Assembly (NCBI GenBank): GCA_043797615.1
Contig: JAZDPK010000055.1
Span: forward strand, 1 to 29,453
DNA from: JAZDPK01 sp043797615
GTDB taxonomy: Bacteria > Patescibacteriota > Patescibacteriia > UBA11705 > JABHMO01
Direction of reading: 5' to 3'
Length of the DNA stretch: 29,453 bases
Positions 5,454 to 12,128 of this stretch are shown here, in pieces; the stretch's first letter is position 1; each line of letters begins with the position of its first letter. The position numbers and the translations under genes are program-made. The notes below the pieces were generated by a model. It did no database searches. It had not been told where the DNA came from and worked only from the letters and a program-made list of their open reading frames with translations.

Positions 5454-6406
5454 AAAACCTAACTTCAACCCAAAAAGGCGCTTATCTCGCGTGCCTGACC
5501 GCGCTCATCAGCGGCTTCTCCGTATTTCTGAGCAAATTCGCGACCAAAGCGATCCCTGATTCCAGCGTTTTCACCACGGCGAAAAACATCGGCGTGGCGC
5601 TTGTCCTGTGCTTGATCGTCTTGCTGCCTTCCATTTTTCCCAAATTGAAGCATTTGACGAAAAAAGACTGGCTGAATCTGATTTTAATCGGCATCATCGG
5701 CGGCAGTATTCCTTTTTTACTGTTTTTTAAAGGACTGAGCATTTCTACCGCCCCGGCCACCGCTTTCATCCATAAAACACTGTTTATCTGGGTGGCGATC
5801 CTGGCTGTTCCTTTGTTGAAAGAAAAAATTTCCAAAATGCAGCTTGGCGCGCTGGGATTGCTGCTGGCCGGGAACTTTTTGCTGGGAAGTTTCAGCGACT
5901 GGCGATTCGATCGGGCCGGCTGGCTGGTTTTGGCCGCCACTTTATTCTGGGCGGTGGAATACGTCCTGGCGAAGAAAATGCTCGCCCGCATAGACGCGAA
6001 AATAGTCGCCTGGGCGAGAATGTTTTTCGGATCGATCGCGCTGATCGGCTTTGTTCTGGCGATCGGCAAAGGCGCGCTTTTGATATCATTAAATTATCAT
6101 CAACTCTGCTGGATCGGGCTAAGCTCCTGCCTGCTGCTCGGCTATGTTCTAACTTGGTACCGGGCGCTGAAATATCTGCCGGCCACGGCGGTAACGTGCA
6201 TCCTGGTGATCGCTTCGCCGGTCACCACCGCCTTGAACAGCGCGTTCATTACCCATAAATATTCGCCGCGCGATTTATTCGGCGCCGTCGTTGTAATATG
6301 CGCCGCCGGAATCATCTATTATGCCGCAATTAAAACGGAAAGAAGCGCCTGCCGGCTCGCCTCCGCGAAGCGCTTCGGCGGAGCGGGGCCGGCAAAATCA
6401 GTTTGA
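5450..6406 (+). CDS. EamA/DMT-superfamily transporter
   Basis: 318 aa, about ten hydrophobic helices arranged as two five-helix halves, the usual layout of drug/metabolite transporters (EamA repeats). Examples are AYLACLTALISGFSVFLSKF, IGVALVLCLIVLLPSIF, LILIGIIGGSIPFLLFF, and in the second half LVLAATLFWAVEYVLAKKML and GAVVVICAAGIIYYAA. The substrate cannot be predicted. It shares a 4-bp overlap with the HypC-like gene and its 3' end overlaps the next gene by 86 bp in another frame. The last 20 or so residues (ACRLASAKRFGGAGPAKSV) are encoded by the palindrome at 6351-6393, so the natural C-terminus has been extended by repeat insertion. Confidence 0.88.
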   Translation: MKNLTSTQKGAYLACLTALISGFSVFLSKFATKAIPDSSVFTTAKNIGVALVLCLIVLLPSIFPKLKHLTKKDWLNLILIGIIGGSIPFLLFFKGLSISTAPATAFIHKTLFIWVAILAVPLLKEKISKMQLGALGLLLAGNFLLGSFSDWRFDRAGWLVLAATLFWAVEYVLAKKMLARIDAKIVAWARMFFGSIALIGFVLAIGKGALLISLNYHQLCWIGLSSCLLLGYVLTWYRALKYLPATAVTCILVIASPVTTALNSAFITHKYSPRDLFGAVVVICAAGIIYYAAIKTERSACRLASAKRFGGAGPAKSV

Positions 6407-7133
6407 CGGCTTGCTGCAATGTGCCCGCTACGCTTTCATGCCGAACAAATTGCAATTCTGCGGCGGCAATAAAAATTCCGCGCTTTTCGAATACTGCGTA
6501 AATGCCGTTTCCGAGCCGCCGCTTGAAACTCTGCTCAGAGAATTCCGCACTCTCCATCCTTACCTGCGGCTGATCGCCGACGCGAACAAGATAAGCGACC
6601 CGTTCGACCATCGCGTTGTCGAAGCTTATTGGATCGGCAATGAGCTTCTGGAAAATATCAGGATGAATAAATTTTACTGGCACTTGATCGACGGTTTGGA
6701 ATTGAAAAAGAAAATAAAATTGTCCGAATTCGACAAATTGGCGCTCAAAATCCCGCTCGGCGCCAAGCCGCACCACTCTTTCCACGTTTTCAACGTGTAT
6801 CTGCGCACCGGGCACCTGCCGATCGAACACACCCTTGAAACCATGAACAGCTGCCGCATCGGCTGGGGCAGAATAAAAAAAATTTTAAAAAACGAAATCG
6901 AAATCAAGACATCCGATTTGATCGTTAGAAACAATCGGCTCGGCCTTGGCGAACCGGCAATAAAAAAAATCGCTTACAAATTCATTGATCAGTGCTTTTT
7001 AAAAAATCCCAAAGAAAACGACTGGGTTTCATACCACTGGAACTGGGCTTGCGAAATCATCAATGAACAACAAGTTTCAAACCTGAAAAAGTACTCTTTG
7101 CAGAATATGACGATCGCGGCAAAGCGTTTATAA
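6321..7133 (+). CDS. Conserved protein resembling DUF6390 (hydrogenase-neighbourhood family)
   Basis: 270 aa. The conserved body seems to begin near residue 30: GLLQCARYAFMPNKLQFCGG, then LHPYLRLIADANKISDPFD, HRVVEAYWIGNELL, PHHSFHVFNVYLRTG (150-164) and NSCRIGWGRIKKI. From memory these match proteins annotated DUF6390 that sit beside actinobacterial uptake-hydrogenase genes; I could not run a search. The His-His and Cys residues in PHHSFHVF and QFCGG are candidate metal or cofactor ligands. The first 28 residues are read through the palindrome at 6351-6393 and are unlikely to be ancestral; the true start may be ATG 6321 or a TTG near 6411. It is the third gene of the HypC-like/EamA unit and no other function can be assigned. 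Confidence 0.7.
   Translation: MPQLKRKEAPAGSPPRSASAERGRQNQFDGLLQCARYAFMPNKLQFCGGNKNSALFEYCVNAVSEPPLETLLREFRTLHPYLRLIADANKISDPFDHRVVEAYWIGNELLENIRMNKFYWHLIDGLELKKKIKLSEFDKLALKIPLGAKPHHSFHVFNVYLRTGHLPIEHTLETMNSCRIGWGRIKKILKNEIEIKTSDLIVRNNRLGLGEPAIKKIAYKFIDQCFLKNPKENDWVSYHWNWACEIINEQQVSNLKKYSLQNMTIAAKRL
6351..6393. repeat. GC-rich palindrome shared by two overlapping coding ends
   Basis: GCCGGC (6351-6356 and again at 6388-6393, self-complementary) encloses CTCCGC/GCGGAG (6361-6366, 6378-6383) around GAAGCGCTTCG. It is translated in one frame as the eamA tail and in another as the N-terminus of the next protein. GC content is far above the local average. Confidence 0.85.
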
Positions 7134-7161
7134 AACCGACTCTTTGCTTTTGCGAAAAAAG

Positions 7162-7170
7162 TGCTACAAT
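7162..7170 (+). promoter_or_regulatory. Extended -10 promoter
   Basis: TG C TACAAT (7162-7170) with only a poor -35 (TTTGCT, 7143-7148). Initiation near 7177 gives a leader of about 70 nt to the ATG at 7245, containing the hairpin at 7201-7222. Confidence 0.5.
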
Positions 7171-7200
7171 ATAATCAATGAGGTTCTTTTAAACGATTTT

Positions 7201-7222
7201 AAACAAGCGATTTTGCTTGTTT
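7201..7222 (+). terminator. Leader hairpin (attenuator or end of the upstream unit)
   Basis: AAACAAGC, loop GATTTT, GCTTGTTT followed by TT: an 8-bp perfect stem just before the Shine-Dalgarno site of the gene at 7245. It could terminate read-through from the DUF6390-like gene (stop at 7133) or attenuate the downstream gene. The T-run is short. Confidence 0.4.
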
Positions 7223-7244
7223 TGCAATAGAAAGGAGGTGAAAC

Positions 7245-7517
7245 ATGTGCCATCATCGGACCAAAGTCAGCCTGGAAAATGCGTTCAAAAAAACGGTCGT
7301 GGAAATTCAGGACGAGCTCTATGAAGCGCGCCAAATGATGAACAGAATCATCAAAGGAACGTCGCTGAAAGGCATGCTCGAACGGCAGAAGCTGGAAGGC
7401 GAGATCGAAGCGCTCGAAAAAGCGGAAAAGATCGCTCTCTTCCACCTGCATTGCCGCCCGCGCCGGCCTCGGCCGCTCATGCGTTCGGCCACGCCGAAAG
7501 CGACAGCCGCTGTCTGA
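7245..7517 (+). CDS. Small helical protein of unknown function
   Basis: 90 aa. Residues 8-66 (SLENAFKKTVVEIQDELYEA ... EIEALEKAEKIALFHLH) are predicted helical with coiled-coil character. The C-terminus is Arg/Pro/Ala-rich and looks disordered. The N-terminus MCHH and a later HLHC give two Cys/His pairs that could bind metal. The start is supported by an excellent Shine-Dalgarno (AAAGGAGGTG, 7 nt upstream), which is rare in this window. It has its own extended -10 promoter and a terminator at 7618-7654. I do not recognise the family. Confidence 0.6.
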   Translation: MCHHRTKVSLENAFKKTVVEIQDELYEARQMMNRIIKGTSLKGMLERQKLEGEIEALEKAEKIALFHLHCRPRRPRPLMRSATPKATAAV

Positions 7518-7617
7518 AACGCGCGCCAAACAAACCCTTTGCCGAGCCTATTCGAAACGACTAAACCAACGTGCAGGCTCGCTGACGGAAAGAAAAACCA
7601 TGCAACAACACCCTCCG

Positions 7618-7654
7618 AAAAAGAGTCCAAAATGCGCCAATTTTGACTCTTTTT
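7618..7654 (+). terminator. Rho-independent terminator
   Basis: AAAAAGAGTC pairs with GACTCTTTTT (one bulged C), extended by CAAAAT/ATTTTG around GCGCCA, ending in T5. It separates the genes at 7245 and 7745. Confidence 0.85.
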
Positions 7655-7670
7655 CATTTTAAACAAACCA

Positions 7671-7698
7671 TTGACAAAATATTCCATTGATGTAAACT
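7671..7698 (+). promoter_or_regulatory. Promoter of the small-gene pair
   Basis: TTGACA (7671-7676), a 16-bp spacer and TAAACT (7693-7698), with an alternative TATACT at 7698-7703. It lies directly after the terminator and 47 bp before the start of the next gene. Confidence 0.6.
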
Positions 7699-7744
7699 AT
7701 ACTCATTCGCCCTTTAACAAAATAAAAAGTCAAGGAGGATGCTC

Positions 7745-8155
7745 ATGAAACAAAATCCTATTGCCGAACGGATGAAAGACTTTGCAAATGAACTGGCAGA
7801 AGACATACCCGCAATCAAAGATCTTGAGATTTTGATTAGAGCGCTGAAAAAAAATCTTTCCGATTTGGTTTTCGAAGAATTTGCCGCCGCTTTCGTAGCG
7901 CCATTATCCCGAAAATTGCGGGAAGCGGAACAAACCGTCACACTGCATCTTAAATCAAACGACAATTCCATCGCGGCGGGTCATCGGGAAGAATTCGACA
8001 AAGGATATGCCAAAGGCGTTAAGGAATGCTTGGAATTCATCCAGAATAATCTTCAAGAGGAGCTGGACAAAATCTTCAACTTCACGGATCTGTTAAAAGC
8101 AATCTTTTCCGTTGTCAAACATCAAGGCGCAAAAAAAAATGAGTTAGTAAATTGA
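7745..8155 (+). CDS. Small soluble helical protein of unknown function
   Basis: 136 aa from ATG 7745. An in-frame ATG at 7739 touches the Shine-Dalgarno (AAGGAGG, 7732-7738) and is therefore unlikely to be used. The sequence is acidic and mostly helical: DFANELAEDIPAIKDLEILI, VFEEFAAAFVAPLSRKLREA, then a central EEFDKGYAKGVKECLEFIQN and a C-terminal NLQEELDKIFNFTDLLKAIF. There is no signal peptide or membrane segment. It is followed after 45 bp by another small gene with its own Shine-Dalgarno, so the two probably share the promoter at 7671. No family recognised. Confidence 0.6.
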   Translation: MKQNPIAERMKDFANELAEDIPAIKDLEILIRALKKNLSDLVFEEFAAAFVAPLSRKLREAEQTVTLHLKSNDNSIAAGHREEFDKGYAKGVKECLEFIQNNLQEELDKIFNFTDLLKAIFSVVKHQGAKKNELVN

Positions 8156-8200
8156 ATTCGAATCAACGACTTCAAAATACGCGAAACAAAGGAGCAAATC

Positions 8201-8533
8201 ATGGCTCGTGCAATAAAACTCGAGAAAATCATCAATGCCCTGCTCGATTTAAAGTGCGCAATAAAAAGAAAAAACAAGCTCGAACGAAAGAAGCTGGAAA
8301 AACTTGAAGCTTCGCGGGATAAAAAACGAAACAAAGAAAAAGCAACGATGTTCAAGGAAGAGCTCGGGCACGCTAAAAGAGAAGTAGTGACTCTGACCAA
8401 GATGATCGCTTCGCTTGATGAAAAAATCGAAAACATGAGAAAACCAAACAACGCGAACATGCGCCGCAACCGGGCAAAACTCCTGGAAAACACGCGGCAC
8501 AACTGGCGCAGGACATCATCTCAACCCCGGTAA
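8201..8533 (+). CDS. Small basic coiled-coil protein of unknown function
   Basis: 110 aa, strongly basic. A long helix (residues 6-80, rich in Lys/Glu/Arg/Leu: LEKIINALLDLKCAIKRKNK ... VVTLTKMIASLDEKIENM) has heptad character, and the tail is Asn/Arg-rich. Shine-Dalgarno AAAGGAG lies 6-7 nt upstream of the ATG. It forms a pair with the acidic protein encoded at 7745, and complementary charge makes an interaction possible (inference). A strong terminator follows at 8545-8580. A nucleic-acid-binding role is possible but unsupported. Confidence 0.55.
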   Translation: MARAIKLEKIINALLDLKCAIKRKNKLERKKLEKLEASRDKKRNKEKATMFKEELGHAKREVVTLTKMIASLDEKIENMRKPNNANMRRNRAKLLENTRHNWRRTSSQPR

Positions 8534-8544
8534 ATTACAAAAAC

Positions 8545-8580
8545 AAAGAGGACAAGATCAAAATCTTAGGCCTCTTTTTT
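8545..8580 (+). terminator. Rho-independent terminator after the small-gene pair
   Basis: AAAGAGG (8545-8551) pairs with CCTCTTT (8571-8577), with inner AAGAT/ATCTT around CAAA, ending in a T-run. Confidence 0.88.
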
Positions 8581-8601
8581 ATTTGGTCTTAAGGCAATCA
8601 T

Positions 8602-8751
8602 TTTATTTGCGAGCACATATCAATATAATGAATTCAATTATCGAGCAATGGCGACGCAATCTTGGAAAATAAACCTAGGAATTGCATTCAAGATTGCTTC
8701 GTGCCCTTATGAAAATTTAAAAAACTTACTTGGTATAAACTCGCAAATAAA
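8602..8751. repeat. Nested inverted-repeat element between convergent genes
   Basis: Outer perfect 12-bp arms TTTATTTGCGAG (8602-8613) and CTCGCAAATAAA (8740-8751). An inner pair, GCAATCTTG (8656-8664) and CAAGATTGC (8689-8697), is flanked by GCGAC and TTCGTGC. It lies between the plus-strand terminator and the recO stop. No open frame fits it. It could be a miniature mobile element or a structured RNA. Confidence 0.6.
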
Positions 8752-8767
8752 CTGCTTATTCGCGAGA

Positions 8768-9454
8768 CTATATCATTACCAATGAATTTATTTTCTTCTC
8801 CAGCATGTATTCCAAATATTTTTTCAAAAACGTAGTCAATTCATCGTTGTTTTCTTTTGAAATGTTTAAAGCATTCATTTGCGCATCCGCTTGAATTTTT
8901 TTTATCAGCTCCAAATTCTGCGGATTCATTTCTTTCAGCGAAACCGGCAAATGGCCGCTTTCATTGCCGATTTTTATGCCATAGCCGATGATCGGCAGCA
9001 ATTTTAAGATAAATATGTTGACGATGAATTTGCGAAGATGATCGTTTGCCGCAGTTGACGGGCGCTGTGGCCCAATTTCCTTCGGCAAAATATTTTCCAG
9101 CGCCCACGCCAGTAAATTCCAGATTTTCCCGTTCGGCGACTCCTCCGGCACCGCCTGTTCGATTATTTCGAGGACGCAACTCAAATAATTTATGTCGCGC
9201 TCGCCCCGCAAAAATCTTTTTCCAACGGAATGCGCGTGTGTGATCCGGTTGAACGCCTTGCCTTTGACAAAAACCAGTTCAATCACGCCCGGCCCGGCAA
9301 GATGCCCGGCCAATTTGCTTTTGATTTTCCGGCTGCCGGCCGCGATCGCCCGCACTTTGCCGTATTCGCGCGTATAAAAAGAAAACAGGAGATCGCTCTC
9401 CCTCCACTCTTTTACAATCAGTACTATTGCCAATGTTTTGTAAAATTTCGTCAT
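8768..9454 (-). CDS. recO: DNA repair protein RecO
   Basis: 228 aa from ATG 9454; the frame extends to a TTG at 9469 but without better signals. RecO loads RecA at gaps together with RecR. An N-terminal OB-fold reads YKTLAIVLIVKEWRESDLLFSFYTREYGKVRAIAAGSRKIKSKLAGHL, with the typical E-x-D-x-L and G-x-x-x-x-x-S-x-L-x-G-x-L patterns, and GPGVIELVFVKGKAFNRITHA follows. The C-terminal helical domain includes FILKLLPIIGYGIKIGNESG, where many family members have a CxxC zinc site; here no Cys pair is present. It is the last gene of the minus-strand array and ends 16 bp from the nested inverted repeat. Confidence 0.88.
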   Translation of the reverse strand: MTKFYKTLAIVLIVKEWRESDLLFSFYTREYGKVRAIAAGSRKIKSKLAGHLAGPGVIELVFVKGKAFNRITHAHSVGKRFLRGERDINYLSCVLEIIEQAVPEESPNGKIWNLLAWALENILPKEIGPQRPSTAANDHLRKFIVNIFILKLLPIIGYGIKIGNESGHLPVSLKEMNPQNLELIKKIQADAQMNALNISKENNDELTTFLKKYLEYMLEKKINSLVMI

Positions 9455-9483
9455 AAAGCTCGATTGCAACGCTCATTCGCATA

Positions 9484-9605
9484 AACTCAAAGTCTAAAAT
9501 CCAAAATCAGTGCAGCGCAGTCGTGCCGACAGGCTGCACTGCGCTGTCAAAACAAATTTAAATTTTAAACTTTAAATTTATTTTGGGCTTTGTGCTTCGG
9601 ATTTT
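9484..9605. repeat. Composite palindromic repeat, copy 3 (inverse orientation)
   Basis: CAAAATC, the palindrome (about 9507-9546, reverse complement of copies 2 and 5), AAACAAATTTAAATTTTAAA and then TTTATTTTGGGCTTTGTGCT. It fills the recO-ruvX gap, and its end encodes the last residues of RuvX. Confidence 0.85.
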
Positions 9606-10006
9606 GAATTCGCAAATTCTCTATCAAGATAACTTTGCAATATCGCCGCCGCCGCGATGTCGTCATCTTTGATTTTCTTGTGGCCTTTGAATTGGCGCTT
9701 CAACCTGGCCGCGTATTTCGTTGACAATCTTTCATCCTGCAAATCAGTTTGAACGTTCAAGCTTTTCAAACCTTCGGCAAAACGGTTGAATTCGCCGGAA
9801 TAATTCTCGCTGCCAGACAATGATACCGGCTTGCCAAGCACAATAAATCCGATGTCTTCTTTATTGATTATGCTTTTAATTTTAGCCAAAGTTTCATCAA
9901 TATTTTTATGATCCAAAACCAAAAGCGGACTTGCCATTTTCATTTCTCCTCCGGCCAGCGCCAAACCGATTTTTTTCATGCCCCAATCGATGCCGAGGTA
10001 ATTCAT
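9578..10006 (-). CDS. ruvX: Putative pre-16S rRNA nuclease / Holliday-junction resolvase homologue RuvX (YqgF)
   Basis: 142 aa with an RNase H-like fold. MNYLGIDWGMKKIGLALAGG carries the first catalytic Asp, IGFIVLGKPVSLSGSEN is the G-x-P segment, and LQDERLSTKYA carries the conserved acidic residue before the helix. The closing DDDIAAAAILQSYLD has the last Asp pair. Family members process 16S rRNA 5' ends and resemble resolvases. Translation starts at TATATG without a Shine-Dalgarno. The C-terminal FANSKSEAQSPK is encoded by the AT-rich repeat at 9570-9610, so repeat insertion has replaced the native tail and stop. Confidence 0.92.
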   Translation of the reverse strand: MNYLGIDWGMKKIGLALAGGEMKMASPLLVLDHKNIDETLAKIKSIINKEDIGFIVLGKPVSLSGSENYSGEFNRFAEGLKSLNVQTDLQDERLSTKYAARLKRQFKGHKKIKDDDIAAAAILQSYLDREFANSKSEAQSPK

Positions 10007-10085
10007 ATAAAATAACTCGCTGCTACCTTGAATTTATTTCGGAATCCGAAAATTGATGAAATAAAATTGATTTTACTTATATAAT

Positions 10086-10313
10086 TTATTTCTTCTTTTC
10101 AATTTTTTCTTCTAATACATCAATATGTGAATTAAGAGACCTTATAATCAATTCCGTATCATTCACATATTTGATACAAACTAACCCCCATGCTAAAAAT
10201 AATCCACTACTGATAAATACCCACGCATCCCATTCTTGTCCTATACTACTGAAAATACCACCACCACCCAATATCATACCAAGAACACTTAATGTTGTTA
10301 ATACTGACTTCAT
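10086..10313 (-). CDS. Small membrane protein of unknown function
   Basis: 75 aa with two hydrophobic segments, LTTLSVLGMILGGGGIFSSI and WVFISSGLFLAWGLVCIKYV, followed by a short charged helix (SLNSHIDVLEEKIEKKK) that could form a coiled coil. There is no signal-peptide cleavage motif. The gene is clearly AT-richer than the neighbouring ruvX and map genes, and lies alone between AT-rich gaps, which suggests recent acquisition or weak constraint. A possible promoter is TTGTTA, 17 bp, TATATT around 10340-10370 on the minus strand. Family not recognised. Confidence 0.6.
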   Translation of the reverse strand: MKSVLTTLSVLGMILGGGGIFSSIGQEWDAWVFISSGLFLAWGLVCIKYVNDTELIIRSLNSHIDVLEEKIEKKK

Positions 10314-10528
10314 AATTTTTTTAGTTAATAAATAAATATATTAAATTTCTACATGATTAACAAATTTCACCAATTGATTTAGTTTGGGAATCCCTTTGAT
10401 AAAATCAAATAATTTCCATGTTTACCTCATTCCACTACTACTCCACTCGCAAAGACAGTATTTTTTATTTTGAACTTTGGACTTTGTGCTTTGAATTTGT
10501 TTAGAATTTAGAGTTTCGGATTTAGAAT
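10314..10528. other. AT-rich gap with repeat words, map to small membrane gene
   Basis: 215 bp. Near map it carries TTTTGAACTTTGGACTTTGT and TTTAGAATTTAGAGTTT words shared with other gaps. The rest is plain AT-rich sequence with a possible minus-strand promoter. No rpmJ-like or other small gene is visible. Confidence 0.5.
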
Positions 10529-11293
10529 TTATTTAGTCAGCACTTCACATCCCCTCTTTGTCACCGCCACCGTGTGCTCGAAATGCGCGCTCAATTTGCC
10601 GTCGGCAGTAACCACGGTCCAGCCGTCAGCCAGCGTTTTAACGCGCCAGTCGCCGGCATTGATCATCGGCTCGAGCGCCAAAACCATGCCCTCTTTCAAC
10701 TCGATGGACGGTTCGTTCGCGTAATAATTCGGAATCGCCGGCTCCTCGTGCACGCCGAATCCCACGCCGTGCCCGACCAGATCGCGGACAACGCTGAAGC
10801 CGTTCAATTCCACGTATCCTTGCACGCGCCTCGCGATTTCGTTCAAAAACGCGCCGGCCCTGATGTTGTTGATCCAAATCTCCAGCGCTTTCTTTGTCAC
10901 CTTGATGAGTTCTTCCGCTTCTTTTGAAGCTTTTCCAACCGCAACGGTCATTGCCAGGTCCGTGTACAAGCCGTTTTTCGCCGGATAACGCATGCCGATG
11001 TCCAGCCCGACAATGTCGCCTTCTTGCAAAATATAATCGCCAGGAATGCCATGGACGACTTGGCTGTTAACCGACGTGCATAGCGCCGCCGGATACGGAT
11101 TATCGCCGCCGCCGTAATGCAAAAAAGACGGCTCGCCGCCGCGCTCTCTAACCAAATCTTCGGCCGCCCGGTTCAATTCGGCGGTCGTAACGCCCGGGCG
11201 CGCCATTTTCGCCACGGAATTCAAAATCTCCGACAGGATTTTTCCGCCGGCTTTCAGCGCTCTAATTTCTTCTGGCGATTTTAATTTAATCAT
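10529..11293 (-). CDS. map: Type I methionine aminopeptidase
   Basis: 254 aa. It removes the initiator Met from nascent proteins, which would also expose Cys2 of the HypC-like protein. Metal and catalytic residues are visible: His in VVHGIPGD, Asp in GDIVGLDIGMRY and GLYTDLAMTV, His in GHGVGFGVHEEP, Glu in LALEPMI and Glu in HFEHTVAV. There is no N-terminal extension or zinc finger. It follows adk by 7 bp, an arrangement common next to secY, with a purine-rich AGGGGA site before the ATG. The usual next genes (infA, rpmJ, rpsM) are absent here; an AT-rich repeat gap follows. Confidence 0.96.
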   Translation of the reverse strand: MIKLKSPEEIRALKAGGKILSEILNSVAKMARPGVTTAELNRAAEDLVRERGGEPSFLHYGGGDNPYPAALCTSVNSQVVHGIPGDYILQEGDIVGLDIGMRYPAKNGLYTDLAMTVAVGKASKEAEELIKVTKKALEIWINNIRAGAFLNEIARRVQGYVELNGFSVVRDLVGHGVGFGVHEEPAIPNYYANEPSIELKEGMVLALEPMINAGDWRVKTLADGWTVVTADGKLSAHFEHTVAVTKRGCEVLTK

Positions 11294-11300
11294 AAATCCC

Positions 11301-11945
11301 CTATTTGATCGCGTCTTGGATCAGCTTAAAAACCTGCTTGATGTCGCCGGTCCCGTCAATCCGATGGTATTCGTAATTTTTTTTGTTCCTTACAAACCGT
11401 AGTACCGGCTTTGTTTCTTTATTGTAGCTTTTCAGACGGTTTCTAACCACGCTCGGTTTGTTGTCGCTGCGCCTGAACAATTTTTTCGCGCAGACGTCGC
11501 AGACGCCGGGCTTTTTCGGCGCTTTGTACTTCAAATGATAAATCGCGCCGCATCCGCAATCCAGCCGGCCGGCGATCCGCTCGACAACCTCTTTGGCCGG
11601 GAGATGAATTTCTAAAAACACGTTTTTCGTTTTTCGCTTTCCGAGCAGACGATCGAGAATCTTCGCCTGCCCCAGCTTCCGCGGAAAGCCGTCCAAAATC
11701 AGCCCCTTTTTGATTTTCGCGATTTTTTTTACAATAATTTGCGAAACAATCTTGTCGGAAACCAATGCGCCCCTTGCCAAAATCGGCTCAATTTTTCTGC
11801 CGATCGCGGTTTTATTCGCGATCTCTTCGCGCAAAGCCTGGCCCATTGAAAAATGTTCGATCTTCAATTTCTCGGCAAGCAACTCGGACTGGGTGCCTTT
11901 GCCCGATCCGGGCGGCCCCATTAAAATGAAAACTGTTTTAGACAT
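11301..11945 (-). CDS. adk: Adenylate kinase, zinc-LID type
   Basis: 214 aa. It interconverts ATP + AMP with 2 ADP. GPPGSGKGTQSE is the P-loop, FSMGQALREEI the AMP-binding part, LILDGFPRKLGQA the conserved DGFPR, and the LID carries CGCGAIYHLKYKAPKKPG plus CDVC, four Cys for a structural zinc. The C-terminus YEYHRIDGTGDIKQVFKLI is typical. It is separated from secY by 183 bp holding a hairpin and an extended -10 promoter, so it may be transcribed independently. An 8-bp phased repeat lies 9-40 bp upstream of the ATG. Confidence 0.96.
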   Translation of the reverse strand: MSKTVFILMGPPGSGKGTQSELLAEKLKIEHFSMGQALREEIANKTAIGRKIEPILARGALVSDKIVSQIIVKKIAKIKKGLILDGFPRKLGQAKILDRLLGKRKTKNVFLEIHLPAKEVVERIAGRLDCGCGAIYHLKYKAPKKPGVCDVCAKKLFRRSDNKPSVVRNRLKSYNKETKPVLRFVRNKKNYEYHRIDGTGDIKQVFKLIQDAIK

Positions 11946-11953
11946 AAATAATT

Positions 11954-11985
11954 ATAGTTTAATGGTTGATTGGTTTATTAGTTGA
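11954..11985. repeat. 8-bp phased repeat upstream of adk
   Basis: Four contiguous octamers (ATAGTTTA, ATGGTTGA, TTGGTTTA, TTAGTTGA) match the consensus TTRGTTKA. The same phased octamers occur 5 bp before rpsE and near rplP and tuf. Confidence 0.85.
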
Positions 11986-12036
11986 ATATTCGGTAATAGA
12001 TATACACCTGTAGAATATTAGAATCATTACTATCCA

Positions 12037-12045
12037 ATTATATCA
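12037..12045 (-). promoter_or_regulatory. Extended -10 promoter of adk-map
   Basis: On the minus strand, TG A TATAAT (perfect -10 at 12042-12037). No good -35 at 17 bp. Initiation near 12030 gives a leader of about 85 nt. Confidence 0.5.
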
Positions 12046-12070
12046 AAAGACTGGAATAAATCCAGCCTTT
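12045..12070 (-). terminator. Hairpin terminator after secY
   Basis: AAAGGCTGGA pairs with TCCAGTCTTT (one G-T pair) around a 5-nt loop, followed by TTTTGATAT on the minus strand. The short T-run overlaps the adk -10, so termination and re-initiation are packed together. Confidence 0.5.
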
Positions 12071-12128
12071 CGCATCTAAATAGTTTAGCGTTATTTTGCG
12101 ATTTTCTTTCGCGTAGTTTCGCGTTTTT

